Shown here: positions 11,764 through 23,294 of the stretch, piece by piece
Numbering within the stretch: the first letter of the stretch is position 1
How the letters are laid out: each line of letters begins with the position of its first letter
From: Chytridium lagenaria
Lineage: Eukaryota > Chytridiomycota > Chytridiomycetes > Chytridiales > Chytridiaceae
NCBI GenBank assembly: GCA_025449115.1
Contig: JAHLKC010000048.1
Location: forward strand, 1 to 64,000
Reading direction: 5' to 3'
DNA length: 64,000 nucleotides
Notes under the pieces: generated by a model
Told to the model about the DNA's origin: nothing
Database searches by the model: none
Seen by the model: only the letters and a program-made list of their open reading frames with translations
Position numbers and translations under genes: made by a program

Positions 11764-12324
11764 TTAATTTCTTTTCACTTCGACTTCCTCATCACCACGA
11801 GCCTTTGCAGCAGCCGCTTCTGCCTTCCAGTGGGAGTACTTGAAGTTAGGATACTTTTCTTGATGCTCCCTTTTTATCTGCGAGGACATATTTTTGTACC
11901 GTTGCTTTTCTTCTGCGCTCTCTTCTTTCCACATCCTCCCAATAAGGATAGACATGTCCTTGCTGTTGAGACTTTTACTGCACGTTGCTTGAAGTTGTTC
12001 GAGGAGTTCAGGTTGCTTGTCTTGTCTGTAGAGGATGAAGGCGTTGGGTGGACGGGGGATTTCGCCGGCTGCGATAGCCTTTTCGGCAGCGGTGCGACCC
12101 CGTGCGGGGTTGCGACGACGAGAGGGTGAGGGTGAAGTAGGGGTTGTGTAGAGGTTGTGAAACGTTATCTGGGTGGTATTGGAGGTCATGGGTGTTGACT
12201 TTTGGGTGGGGGAGGGTGGAGGTGAGAGAGGTGGGATCTGTATCATGGCCGAGACTAAAAGGGGGGATGGAGTGAGGGAGCGTTGAAGGGAGTCCTTTAG
12301 GTGAAAGGTGGTATTAATGTCCAT
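11764..12324 (-). CDS. HMG-box transcription factor (MATA_HMG-box type)
   Basis: This is a sequence-specific DNA-binding protein. The ATG at 12324 (MDINTTFHLK) is preferred over an upstream GTG. Residues 1-90 are Ser/Pro/Thr-rich. The HMG box spans about residues 90-160: IPRPPNAFILYRQDKQP, then SKDMSILIGRMWKEE, then EKQRYKNMSSQIK and KYPNFKYSHWK. The RPPNAFILYR start and PNFKYSHW end are typical of the fungal mating-type/Ste11 class of HMG boxes. It ends EEVEVKRN-TAA, but the frame continues open beyond the stop. Whether it acts in mating cannot be told from the sequence: no second sex-locus gene was seen nearby. Confidence 0.85.
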   Translation of the reverse strand: MDINTTFHLKDSLQRSLTPSPLLVSAMIQIPPLSPPPSPTQKSTPMTSNTTQITFHNLYTTPTSPSPSRRRNPARGRTAAEKAIAAGEIPRPPNAFILYRQDKQPELLEQLQATCSKSLNSKDMSILIGRMWKEESAEEKQRYKNMSSQIKREHQEKYPNFKYSHWKAEAAAAKARGDEEVEVKRN

Positions 12325-12860
12325 GATAGGCACAGAACTTTTTTAAAGTTGAAGGGAGTGTGAGTTTCTCAGAGTCCCGAGAATGGTGAAGGTAGAGTGA
12401 AGGGGGATGGAAGGCTCAAATGAATGAAGTATTATGGGTTGTTTAAGGTGTCAGGGTGCTACCTAGTATCAGGCAGGCAAAGTGCAGCAATAAGTGATGG
12501 ATTTGTAAGAGTTTTGTAAGGATGAAGGGGGGGGCTCTAGGCTTTGACCCCTTGGCTTTTATAAGTTTTGAGAGGCTTTACCATTTCCTCTTTCTTTCTC
12601 TCGTGTGTGTGTGTGTTGTGGTCTGGGCCACAAGCACAGAGCACATCGGCACCGATAGATGATATTAAATTTTATTTTACTTTTTTACTGATGGATAATT
12701 TAAAATCATACCATTACATCACATATCAAATTATTATTTATTTTTTAAATGTAAAACGTTAAAATGTTTAAAGTTGATTTTAAATATTTCCTCCTGGAAC
12801 AAGAATAAGGGGACCCTTTAATTAGAACCAAGAACATACGTCAACGTCATCGATGTCGAC
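12325..12860. other. HMG-gene 5' flank and AT-rich spacer
   Basis: No gene seen. The stretch contains a TG microsatellite at about 12605-12618 and AT-rich DNA. Confidence 0.4.
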
Positions 12861-13275
12861 ATCGACCACGTTCACGCCGAATCAGAGGTGGGGAGAAGCC
12901 CTGGCTTGGACGCGTCCTCGTGGCATAGAGACTGTCAGAAGCTCCAGTTCACGCACAAGTGTTTTAGAAAGACCAAAAAGGAAATTTTGAAAAAATTACC
13001 TTTTTCGTCACTTTTTATAATAATGAGAGACTGGAATTTGGAACGTCGATGGACGATTGAAGGGGGGTCAACGATGCCGCTTTCGGTTTGAGCAGTAGGC
13101 GCGCGAGGCTTTGGATCGCGGGGCTTGGATGTCCCTTCGTTTTGCTGCGGTGATCGCAGTTGTAGGGATGACACTGTTGTGGATCCGACTGGAGAGTTAA
13201 AGAAGCCGATCTGTGCAATTGCAAGAACTGGCCTTCATTCATAATCATCATGGAGTAGGGAGTCTCTGCGATCAT
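12861..13275 (-). CDS. Hypothetical short gene, uncertain
   Basis: From the ATG at 13275 (MIAETPYSMMIMNEG) one minus frame is open for 86 codons. A second minus frame at 13174-12935 is Pro/Gln/Arg-rich, and a third near 12970-12890 reads LVRELELLTVSMPRG. Splicing could combine them, but I found no convincing set of junctions. No domain recognised. Confidence 0.2.
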
Positions 13276-13279
13276 AATC

Positions 13280-13841
13280 TCGACTCTCTTTGCCTTTTTC
13301 TACCCCCCTTTTAAAAAAAGTGTAAGGTTTGTTTTGGTTTAAATTGTTCGGGCGTGCCGTACTTTTTCTGTGTGCCTAAAGCAAAATATCATCGAAAGCA
13401 ATAATTGATGAGGTATTGATTTTCTTTTGCAAAAGTCTGTAACGCCATTGCATAGCACTACGCTATGATTCCTAGCGAGTCCTGCCAACTCCTCCCTTTC
13501 CGTCAAAACATTCGACAAAAAAACCCGTCCAAAAACCCACAAACATTCTCTCAATTATACATACACATCACAGCAAGAGAAACAAAACGATGACGCAAAA
13601 GAGGTCGAACAATACAAAGAACTAACAATACAAAGAAACAATATGGGAGTTACGATTCAACAAAACAGTAAAAAAAAATAAAAAAATAGACTATAAACAA
13701 GTTTGCTGGTCTCCTTCTCATCAGCCAGCTAGTCATCTCACAAATTCTATACAAATACGGTTCGACCCTTCTTCACCGCAAATCAAAAAACTGTAATAGC
13801 CAGAGACATGCAGGCAACGCACACACCACCTCCGCATCCCT
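13280..13841. other. Intergenic DNA
   Basis: No supportable gene. An A-rich patch lies at 13660-13690. The right end is the 3' flank of the 73-residue gene. Confidence 0.4.
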
Positions 13842-14115
13842 CTACACCGCCTCCTGCTCATAAAACTGCTTGATTTGGCCCATAGTCACAACAGTCTTTC
13901 GACTAAACACAACAAACGATTCAGAGATATCCTTTCAACAAGTTTTCAACTTACTTTGGCGTTGTAATGCATACTCCGCCTCGCCTCCTACGCAGCATCT
14001 CCAGCGATGGTCGAACTTCAGTGGTTTCCGCTGGCACGTCTGAGAGTTTGGATGTAACGGATGGGGGTGTATCTGTGAAGGAGATGTGGGCGAGCCTGTC
14101 GGTGATATCTGCCAT
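13842..14115 (-). CDS. Two-exon 73-residue protein of unknown function
   Basis: Exon 1, 14115-13955, begins MADITDRLAHISFTDTPPS and ends ...CITTP+AA. The donor is GTAAGT and the acceptor TTTAG at 13903. Exon 2, 13902-13842, completes NRKTVVTMGQIKQFYEQEAV and ends TAG. The frame is exactly preserved across the splice, which supports a real gene. The product is hydrophilic, with an Arg-rich patch (LRRRRGG) and no signal peptide or membrane segment. No family recognised. Confidence 0.6.
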
Positions 14116-14869
14116 GGTGTGGTTGAGGACTCGAGGAGGTAATGGTTTGAGTAGAGGACGGGATCGCCAAGCAGTTGAATAATGGAGCGAGTCACAAAAT
14201 GCCTAAATTGTCGATTGTGCTTAGGACTGTGCTCAATCATTGACCCCTTGCTGGACTTGTGGCTTCTGGATTTGGTGGAGAAGCGCTTCTTACAGGGCTT
14301 TCAAGATGGAGATTTCTTTAGGCTCTCGGCTCTGTCCCTCCAGACTCTCCCTCTAGTGATTCTGGTTTGCTGCCAAAGAAGGGTTTGTGATGGTTACGTG
14401 AGATGCATATCTTCTACAGATCACTTTTTTTTTAAACTATTTTAAAATAACATTCCATAAACAAAGAGGTCTAGGTATATGAGTAGGTTTCTTTTATGTT
14501 TACCCGTTTGTGACTCGCAAGGTGCTTTTGATGTGACAAAAAGAGCAAAGGCTCCAGCTCAACCTTTATTGTACGACATCAGAGTTTCAGAGGGTTGGTT
14601 GAGGCGTCATCAGTAAACGGACCACCCAACGGAGAGTATCTCTTCTCCGATACCGAGCGAATTATCATAGCGTTTTTCTTTCAATCTGGATATTCTCTTA
14701 TGCCGCTTCTGGTCTACGGTTGAGATCAAGTTTTCCTCACAAGTCATCTTTATCCTCTATTCAAGCCATCGCCTCCGCCAATTCATCCAATACCTTCTTT
14801 TAAGAGCATCCTTTCAAGTTTCTTTCTGAATCTATATACCCAAACACAACCTCCGTCTAATCGCTTAGC
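14116..14869. other. Divergent promoter region between the 73-residue gene and the PY-motif gene
   Basis: About 750 bp separates two divergently transcribed genes. No gene is supported inside it: open frames at 14182-14445 show no domain. Confidence 0.4.
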
Positions 14870-15459
14870 ATGGAAGAAAACAATACTAATGTAAGTAATA
14901 TATTTTTTCCGTTTTGACGGTATACAACATCACTCTTTAGTAATCTCCTAGCTTTTGGTCGCCGTCCCAATAACCCACCTTGTTTCATTTTCTGTTCTGC
15001 GAGAACTTTTGCTTTAAATGTTTGATCCTCGTTCTCATTCTCCGCTGTATTTATCTTTCCTTTTCAATCATTATTCAGCTCCTCCCCATCATCCTCCCTA
15101 TAGTCCTCATCATTCTCCTCGCCATAGCCGCCATCCTCTCCTTCCTCTACTGCACCCGGAACCGTCATCCTCCAGGTTCACTCCGCCGCTCCGACCTCAA
15201 CGACGATTTTATCCGTCAAATCGCTATCCCGCAAGTTCCTGAACGTCATATTGAACCAGCTGCACTACCCACGTATGCGGAACCGAATACGGCTACGGTG
15301 ACAGTGGATCCGGTGCAGTTGAGATATAATGGGGATAGATTGCCACCACCGGATTATGGAATGGAGTTGAGGGAGGTTGATGGTAGGGAGTCGGAAGGGA
15401 AGGGCTACGTTGATGCAATGGTGTGTTGCGACGTTGGGAGGATTGATGATGATGGATAA
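14870..15459 (+). CDS. Small single-pass membrane protein with PY motifs (possible Nedd4/Rsp5 adaptor)
   Basis: Exon 1, 14870-14890, encodes MEENNTN and is followed by GTAAGT. Exon 2, 15079-15459, follows TTATTCAG. The product is about 133 residues. A hydrophobic membrane segment (LLPIILPIVLIILLAIAA) follows almost directly after the short N-terminus, then YCTRNR (positive-inside), then a cytosolic tail. The tail holds LPTYAEP and PPPDYG: the latter is a canonical PPxY motif recognised by WW domains of Nedd4/Rsp5 ubiquitin ligases. Architecture (short extracellular end, one helix, PY-bearing tail) resembles yeast Rsp5 adaptors; the function is inference. Confidence 0.65.
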
Positions 15460-16093
15460 TAAAGGACGATATGTTGGGTGTATAAAGAAAGTAGCAAAGT
15501 TGTTTTTGGATGAAAGAACTACGGATTGCTGCAAGGGTGTTTCGTTCGTCACTTTTAATGCCCGGCGTCGATGGACCAAGTTAAGGAAGGTGGTGAAAGG
15601 AAGTTGCAGCAGCAATTCCGTTTTGCACTCTTTTTTTTTTATATACACAACCTAGCATATATTGCTATTTTTTTACATAAGCTTGTTGTCTGTTTTTGTT
15701 TGTTGTTTTTCTTTGTTTGTTGAGTTTCTTCTTCATTCAATACATGAAAGCATGTCTATGTACGTGATGGTAAACAACATTTTGCCTTTGCAATAGCGAC
15801 TATTAGTGGATTTCAAAGAAAAGCCCCATATGTCGCGTATGCGTTCCTGGACAACAATTTCCTTGCAAACCAAATAGAGTTCAAACCTTAAGCCGACGTT
15901 GCAGGTGTTCAGGTCAAACCCCAGAAAAACGTATAGCCGGTACATTCCAGGTTTGTTCAGACTTGTCACATGTCACACGCTGACCCTTTAAAGGTGTTTT
16001 GAATTTGTCATGCATGCTGATTGCTAAGGGTGGTTTATATAACGAGCAAGTGTTTGCTGCAACAGACATTATTCAACTACTCACAACGCAGCC
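15460..16093. other. Intergenic DNA and Skeletor-like gene promoter
   Basis: No supportable gene, although a minus frame at 15969-15733 is open for 78 codons without a recognisable domain. TTTATATAA at about 16030 is a plausible TATA element 60 bp upstream of the next start. Confidence 0.35.
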
Positions 16094-17769
16094 ATGAAGA
16101 TCCCATCATCCGTGGTCGCTATCCTCTCCTCCTTGCTTGCCGCTGTGGGTGTCAACTCACAGGCAGCATGTGCAAGACTTCCCCCAGAGTGGGCCTCACA
16201 ACCTCCTTTGTCGCAAACCCTTCCAGCGGACACTCAATCTCTGGAGTTCTGACCATTGTCGATGACTGTACTTTCACCGTCAGCCAGTTTACTCAGACTC
16301 CCGCTGGGCCTGATGTCTACTTTGTAAGTCAATTAGTACCTAACTACCGTAAAGTTCTTTACAGTTAACGTTTTGTTGTAGTGGGGAGCACAGATGGATC
16401 TCGATCAGAGCTTCTCAGCAACGGTCGCCGTATAAGCGACTTTAAGATTTCTGGTCAGTACAGCAACCCGACAGAACTCACCATCAAGTTACAGAGTGGG
16501 CAGTCTTTCGATAACTTCAATGTGTGAGTTGGATAGCGACAATGAACGCCTTTCTCATTTCTACTTCATTTCACTTTTATTAACTATATGCCAGCATCTC
16601 CATCTGGTGTGAGGCTTTTAAGGCCGACTTTGGACAGGCCAGTCTTCCTTCTCCCACGCTCCCAGCGCCGACATCGATGCCGATTGACCTCATCAACGGC
16701 TACACCAACTGCCTTACTCTCCTCAAGGATCGCCTGAATCTTTACTGGAACCACCCCTTTGCGAACGGCTCCATTTCCATGGCCATGCATGCTTCTCTTG
16801 AGTCCGACCGCGGATGGTTTGCGTTTGGCATCAACAACCCTAGCTTGAGTGAAATCTCCATGATCGGTGCCGACATTACTCTTGCAGGATACGACACCAA
16901 GGCAGCCCCTTCATCTTCCCTTATCGTTCCACTACTCGTCAGCAGTGCGACTACTCTGCGACCTCATCCCAAGTGTTTGCCCAAGGTCCAACGAGACATC
17001 GTCTGTTCAGCTCCTCCACGCGACTAGAACCACCTCTAACATCTACACCGTTGCGTTTTTGCGCCCCACCACAAACACTGGAAACTTCCACCCCCTTAAT
17101 GTCAACTCTACCGCCGCTCGACTCATATGGGCACTCGGACCCATTGCCGAAGATGCCTCCCGCCCTGTTGTCCTTTTCCACAAAGACGCCAGATCATCTT
17201 CCAACGCCCCGTTTAACCTCGCTGCAACCACAAGCGCATCATCATCGCAAGCCTGTTCCCCCATCGTTGCTCAATCGTCATCCCCCTCAACAAACACCAC
17301 CACGGCTCCCTCGGCATCTCCACTGTTGCCAACTCAACCAACTCGCCATCACCCTCGGCCCAAATCCTAACTACCCTAACCCACCAGGATGGGGTGTCTC
17401 ATACCGCATCAACGGGTTTGAATCACCTATCCTTCAAGTACGTCGAGGCGTCAATTACACCTTCACCATCACGTCTGGTGAAGACCATCCACTTTACCTT
17501 ACCTCCTCCATGGTCGGGAGGGTTGTCTGAACCAGGCCGAGAAAATCTTTGCTGGTGGCGCGTCGTCGTTTGGAACGCCTAGCAAACCTTTTGAGTTAAA
17601 GTGGACACCGGATGCATCTACCCCTGACACACTGTACTATCAGTGCACCACTCACCAGAAGCTTGGATGGAAAATTGTAGTTTTGAATGCTCCCGCGTCT
17701 GGGGCCACTTTGACGTCCATGTCGACTCTTTCGATTTTGGTTGTCGTGCTGTTTGCTCTTGCTTTTTAA
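16094..17769 (+). pseudogene. Skeletor-like secreted protein: DM13, DOMON and C-terminal cupredoxin-like domain, frameshifted
   Basis: The ATG at 16094 gives a signal peptide (MKIPSSVVAILSSLLAAVG...SQA). Next comes a DM13 domain (VGLTTSFVANPSSGHSISG, CTFTVSQFTQTPAGPDVYF, WGAQMDLDQSFS, SDFKISGQYSNPTELTI) split by introns near 16324-16380 and 16524-16653. A DOMON domain follows (NCLTLLKDRLNLYWN...GWFAFGINN). A Ser/Thr-rich linker leads to a cupredoxin-like end with SGEDHPLYLT and YYQCTTHQKLGWKIVVLN (Cys/His/blue-copper-like layout), then a hydrophobic GPI-type tail. At least four single-base shifts break the frame (after CCCCCA near 16188, at GTATAAGC near 16430, near 16900-17020, and near 17230 and 17520). 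DM13/DOMON proteins are cytochrome- or redox-like extracellular proteins. Broken gene or sequencing error cannot be separated here. Confidence 0.7.
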
Positions 17770-18237
17770 TGTGTTGAGGCGATCTCGATGCAATCTTCCT
17801 TTTAATTTTGTAATTTTAACATTCAAATCAACATCCTTTACTTTTTTGACATTAGTTTTATTCCCTGCTTCCCGTCAATGCCCTCATGTTTTCTACGCGG
17901 TTCAGATCTCTCTTCCTACTTTAAAAGACATTCTTCATGTCATTCCAAAGCCAAAGCTGGAAGTTCCGGTCGACTGTCTTACTGTGATCATTGTGAATAA
18001 ATTCTCAAGATCTTCTAACACGTCTAGAATTATCTGAGACCATTCAATACACAAAATAAACCACATCCCCAAAACCTCGACCCCTCTTTTTATATATTAG
18101 CCACATCTCGATTGCTTGAAAGCACGGATCCTAAGAGGCTACCAACACGAAAAGCCACTTGAACAAAAGTACAATATCCCAACACTGGAGCACAGGACAC
18201 CCGGACACGGTCACGAAACTTGTAGAGCAATTAAAAT
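17770..18237. other. Intergenic DNA up to the duplication edge
   Basis: No gene seen. Homology with the right-hand copy of the duplication begins at about 18238. Confidence 0.4.
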
Positions 18238-18751
18238 AGCTCACTGGGCGTTTTTACCTTTAAAGGGGTGAAATAAACCTGAGTGAATTAACCTTTTTGC
18301 GATGAAAAACAAGCCGCGATGTAAACTGCTGATTTCCGTCTATTTGTTTTATGGATAGTCAAATACTCCAACGTAAAACCAAATACAGATCGCTTCATTA
18401 TATGTTCAACCAAGGATTCGGGCATTGCCTTTATTCAGGCGCTAAATTACGATAATCGGATAACTCATTGACGGCCACGAATGGCACGTTTTGACCCATA
18501 ATCATTGACAACTCCCAGAGACTTCACTATTTAAGCCCAATACACAAGGTCGCTATACAACAATATCATCTCCAACGATCAAACACCGATAAAAACTGCA
18601 TTTTATTTTCCACTTCTACATAATTAATAAGAGGCACAACAACTTAAAGCACAAGCACTGCCTGCCCCCAAAAACACGGGTAAAGCAAAAGGCAATAATA
18701 AAAAAAAGAGGGCAAACCAGAGGCAATAAAAGAAAGAGGTCAAAATCCCAT

Positions 18752-21700
18752 CTAATAAACAACGTTAAAAGTAGGCGAAAAGATGGTATCCCAGTCATTC
18801 TTCCCAACAGGCGACCCAACACGTCCGAAATGCTTTAATGCCGTGAACCGAACCTGATAAGGCCCAGCAGGGAGCTTGACGCTCTGCGCGCTCTCACCGG
18901 TAGCGTTGGAGATGACACGTCCAGTCCAGATGAACGCGGTGGGTTTGGTAATTCTCTGTCCCTGAGTGGGGGAGTTTCTCTGGAGGGTGTTGAAGGAGAG
19001 GGTGTAACCATCCGTGGGGACAATGGCGCCAGTAGAGTCGGGGTCGAGGCTGAGCGCCATTTCGGCGAAAAGGTAGAGGGAGGTTTCACGCTTGATACCG
19101 AGAGCGGCGAGGGATTTCCAGTCTTTACCCTTGTAGAAGGCTTCGATGCGACCGATGCGGGAGGTGGTGGAGACAACGGGGAGGACAATGGCACCAGTGG
19201 TGAGGTTCAGGTTGGTGTTGGCGACGAGGGGGTGAAACCGGAATCAAAGGCGTAGAGACCAGTGGAAGCGGTAGCGTTTTCGGCGACAGGGATACCGAGT
19301 TCCTCAAGACCACCGGCGGCGAGGGGTAGGACAGTGTCAAATTTGGCGGAAGTGCGGGACCAGATGGGTGCGGCTCTCCAGTCACCGACGAGACCAGCGT
19401 AAGGGACAGAGGCGAGTTTTTGCTCACCAGCAGAGACGACAATGTAGCCAGAGTAGACGGGGTAGAGACCGGCGATGGCGTTTGCTGGGGGCTGGACGTG
19501 GACGTTGAAGGAATGGGATGCACCGGCCTTGAGGGTAAACTCGAGGGATGGGACACGGTCGTTGTTGCGGGAGAAGAGAATGGAGGCGTAGTCGGCGGTG
19601 TAGGTTTGTTCATCGGCGGTGAGGGTAGAGTCGTCACCGGCGGTGAAGGGAGTGACGAGGAGAGCGGGTTGGTGCTTAACGGTGTAGGAGATGTCAACGG
19701 TGGCCTTGTTGGTGACGGTGAGCTCGTAGTGTTGGGCAGTGTTCTTGGTGTCGTTGAAGGCGAGACGGGAGGGGTAAACGACAGTTTTGGTGGTGATTGC
19801 GCCGTAGGCGTTAATGAGACCGGCACCCTGGTAGGCGACAGAGTCGATCAAGTCGGTGCCATATTTCTTCTGAGGGTTAGCAGTGTTTTGAAGGGCAGTG
19901 CGGAGCTGGTCAAAGGTGGGACGGTTGCGACCGTAAGCCTGAAGAACGAGAGCAGCAACACCAGCAGCGTAAGGGGAGGCCATGGAGGTACCAGAGAGCG
20001 AACGGTAAGGGGTCCTAGAGTCACCTTGAGAGAATTTGGAGATGGTGGAGAAGACTTCACCACCGATACCACCGAAATCAGGCTTGATCTGGAGTTCCTG
20101 GTCGAGACCAGGAGAGGAAAGGTAGAAATGGAACCGGCAGTGGGGTTCTTGAAGAGACGAAGAGCCTGGCTGACGACAATCTTGGGGGTCTGACCGGCCT
20201 TGATGGCGGCAATAATAGCCTGACCAGCAGCACGGTCCGTGGCGAGGGAGGGGATGAGAGCGGATCCGGCAATGTTTGGCACAGATTCGGTGTTGGCGTA
20301 GAGAATGCAAGCGACGGCACCAGTAGCAGCGGCGGTGTTGCAACGACGGGCAGAACCACCAAAGGCGGTATCTCCCCAACGGATCAAAAGAGCCTTGCCA
20401 GCTAAAGTTGCAAGAGGAAAAAAAGTGAACGGAAAGTTAGTATTTAGTCCGCATAATGAACAGCGTAATTTAAAATGGGGATAAGTAACTCACTAGCGTT
20501 AACGGTGGAAGGGGTTGAACCATCGTTTGCTTGTCAGTCTCATCAGCAGTCATGTCATTGACAATCACATCGTACTCCTTGCCAAAATCAAAGTTTCCAT
20601 TGTTACCACCAAGATAGTAGCTGTATTCACCACCAGCAACGTTCAAGAATGGCTTGGCGCTTCCAAGTTTTCGAAAGATGCCACTCCAAAACCACCTTCA
20701 GCGGTACCAGGGGATCCACCAGCAAAGATACCTTGCTCTCCATTGTTACCATTGGATCCCAAAGACAAAGTGACCGATCTCACCAACACGGGTAGCGGCA
20801 ACGGCATCGGGTCTATTAAAGGTTTGTTTAAGATCAACAAAGGAAGAAGCACGTCTATGCCAAAGGAAAAAAAAAATGCTCTTACGAGTCTGCGTAAGCG
20901 GGTCCACCACCGATGGACAAGTTGATCACATCAGCGCCATCAGCGGCAGCCATGTAGATGGCCTGAGCCATAATGTCGGTAGAGGTACCTCCAGCACCGC
21001 ATCCGAAAACCCTGTAGCACCCAAAGTAACTTCGGGGGCGACACCTTTTACAGAAAAAGAAGAGAATAGATTTAGTTTGAGTCAGACGATCGAAATAGAT
21101 TGTTTTGAGTGAACAAAAGAAAAATAAAGGCTTTGTCTATAGCAAAAGAAGGAAACAACATATTTACCAGTGAAGGGGATGTCAGAGGCGTAAGCGGGGT
21201 CGGAGATGGACCTGGCATCCGCACCAACAATACCAGCAACGTGAGTACCTATTTTTACGGTCAAAAAATGTAGGATAATGGGTTAGTGGTCAGTTGGGTG
21301 GCTATATACGGGTCCAGCGAGTAAAGTGAGAGAGGACTTGTCAATAAGAAGGCAAGCCTTCCCAATTGTTACACAGAATGCACGCAGACAAGATCGCCAT
21401 TTTGAGACACGCGCAAATGGTAAAAAGGGAAAGGGGCAGTGGGAGGCTCAAGGGTTTAAGGAAAGGATAGAAGGGTAATGATGCTGATGGTCAGAAGGAG
21501 AAGAAATAACTAACCGTGACTGTTAAGAAAATGAAACAAGTTAAGTGTTAGAGTTCGATGGCAAGTGAGGAAAGTTAAAATGAAGAAAGACAATAGGAAG
21601 GAAGGAAGTAATCTACCTGCTAGAAAGAACAGTTATCGGTGGGGTCAGCATCGGGCTTGAGGTTGTTGTTGGAGGCATCGTAATCGTCGCCGACAAGATC

Positions 21701-22542
21701 CCATCCGAAAGCAACCTTTTTATAGAAGTAAAAGTAATAAAAAAAAAGATCAGCAACCTTGGCATGCGGTGGGATCAAAGAGATTTTGCTGGCTGGATGA
21801 GGATGAGACAAACCTTCTTTCCAGGTCCAAAGCCACCACCAAGGGCAGCGTGCTGGTAGAACACACCAGTGTCAATGATGGCAACCTTGATGCCCTTTCC
21901 AGTGAGACCGAGCTTGTTACGGGCGTCGTTCACACCAGTGAGAGAGTGGATCGACTCGGGGGTGAACAGGGGTGCACCCTCGGTAGCGGCGACGGGCTCA
22001 GGAGAGTTGATCTTGTGGACATAGAACAACTCCTTGGCCTTGGGGATGGCAGCAACGACGCTCTCGTCTGTTGATTGAGAAAAAGTGATTATGTATGATC
22101 AGCCCCCATGAAAACAGAAAGAACGTCAAGCTTGAATGGATTAAGAGGAGAAAAAGGACCGTACCATGCTCGGCGCCAATGTGGAAGGAAACACCGTTAA
22201 AGAACTTATTGTTGATCTCGGTACGGATGTTGACATCGGTGATCCCTGAGCGGCGAGGGCAGTCTTGACGGTCTCGACAGCATTGACACCTTTTACAGTA
22301 AAGAGAGGGATGGTGTCAGCCGTGATAAGAAGGTCGATGATGGTTGAAGATGATGATCGTCGGATGATGCATGAAAATAGGCTGCCAAGAGATGGAAATG
22401 ACTGACCAGCGTCAAACTCGAGCAAGTAGGTGTTGTCGAGCTTGGGGTTGGGGTTTAATGCACCCCTGAACTTGAGTCCAGAGGCAGAGACACCTGTAGT
22501 GATGGCGAGGGACGCAAAGGCGATGACCTTTTTGAAGAGCAT
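18752..22542 (-). CDS. Secreted S8 subtilisin-like serine protease with PA domain (left copy)
   Basis: From the ATG at 22542, MLFKKVIAFASLAITTGVSA is the signal peptide. An I9-like propeptide follows (VETVKTALAAQG...VSFHIGAEH). In the catalytic domain Asp lies in VAIIDTGV, His in SHG-THVAGIVG (split by an intron) and Ser in GTSMASPYAAGVAALV. A protease-associated insertion lies between (ALLIRWGDTAFGG, ACILYANTESV, GSALIPSLATD). A Fn3-like C-terminal region ends DTIFSPTFNVVY. Seven or so introns lie in the 5' half (21.0-22.4 kb) and one near 20.4-20.5 kb. Frame breaks occur near 20120 (missing T in the ACCTTTCC run) and near 19230 (five C where six are needed). The family secretes extracellular proteases of roughly 850-900 residues, so length is normal. 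Confidence 0.85.
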
Positions 22543-22603
22543 CTTTGCTGGTATGAGGTTGTGGATAGATGAATGGATGGATGGAGGAGGGTTGAGCATG
22601 TCC

Positions 22604-22612
22604 ATATTTATA
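22604..22612 (-). promoter_or_regulatory. TATA box of left subtilase
   Basis: TATAAATAT on the minus strand lies about 62-70 bp upstream of the ATG at 22542. The same motif is conserved upstream of the right copy (34191-34199), together with the CATCCATCCATTCAT-type 5' leader. Confidence 0.6.
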
Positions 22613-23294
22613 CATTTCATAAATTATTAAAAAGATAAATATAACGATGGTCGTGGCTAGAAGAGCGGACGGAGTAAGTTAGAAATGAACAAAGAGAAGT
22701 AAAAGATCAAAATAAAGTTGTAACTATATTATTTTATTTATTCAACCATGTCACATGTACATAAATAAATATTATTATATAATAATCATTCAATAATCGG
22801 TGAATAATCAACGCGTTCCTTCCACCAGCCCATTTGTTATTATATATTCATCATCCTTCCTTTCACCCGCCCTTGTGTAACTACTCTTAAAAAGGTAATA
22901 ATTTGAAGATGAATTGGGCAGACAACTTTGGCGGATAACCACGACCCGTCCATCATTGCACAAATTGAAAGTAAATGGAGACAAGTGATTGGGTGAAAAC
23001 TGATAAAAGTGTTCTCATTGGACAGTAAAACACTACAAACGAATTTGTTGTACTACAAAACCTTAATTGCATGCGTTCAGGGACTATTACTTGTATTGTA
23101 AATCCGTACAACGTACTACAAGACCCTGAGGAGATGTGCAAATAGACACACTTCGGGTCGACTTTGAAATCCCCATTTAAATGAAGGTAAAAAAAAAAAT
23201 GCATAATCAACCCTGCTTCAGAGTTTCATTAATAGCGAAAAATGTGTAACATTGATCATCGCAAACACATCATCGCACTCTTACTGTTACAAAG

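Larger units (their letters stand above)
18238..22905 (-). repeat. Inverted duplicate block A (subtilase block, left copy)
   Basis: The reverse complement of this block matches 33940-38522: promoter, the whole subtilase gene and several hundred bases of 3' flank. Similarity ends near CTCACTGGGCG on the left and near 22905, where transposon DNA begins. Confidence 0.85.

Noticed and set aside
19420..20193. 257-codon plus-strand frame antisense to the left subtilase
   Set aside because: Low-complexity Gly/Val-rich translation, mirrored in the other copy; it is the antisense shadow of a codon-biased protease gene.
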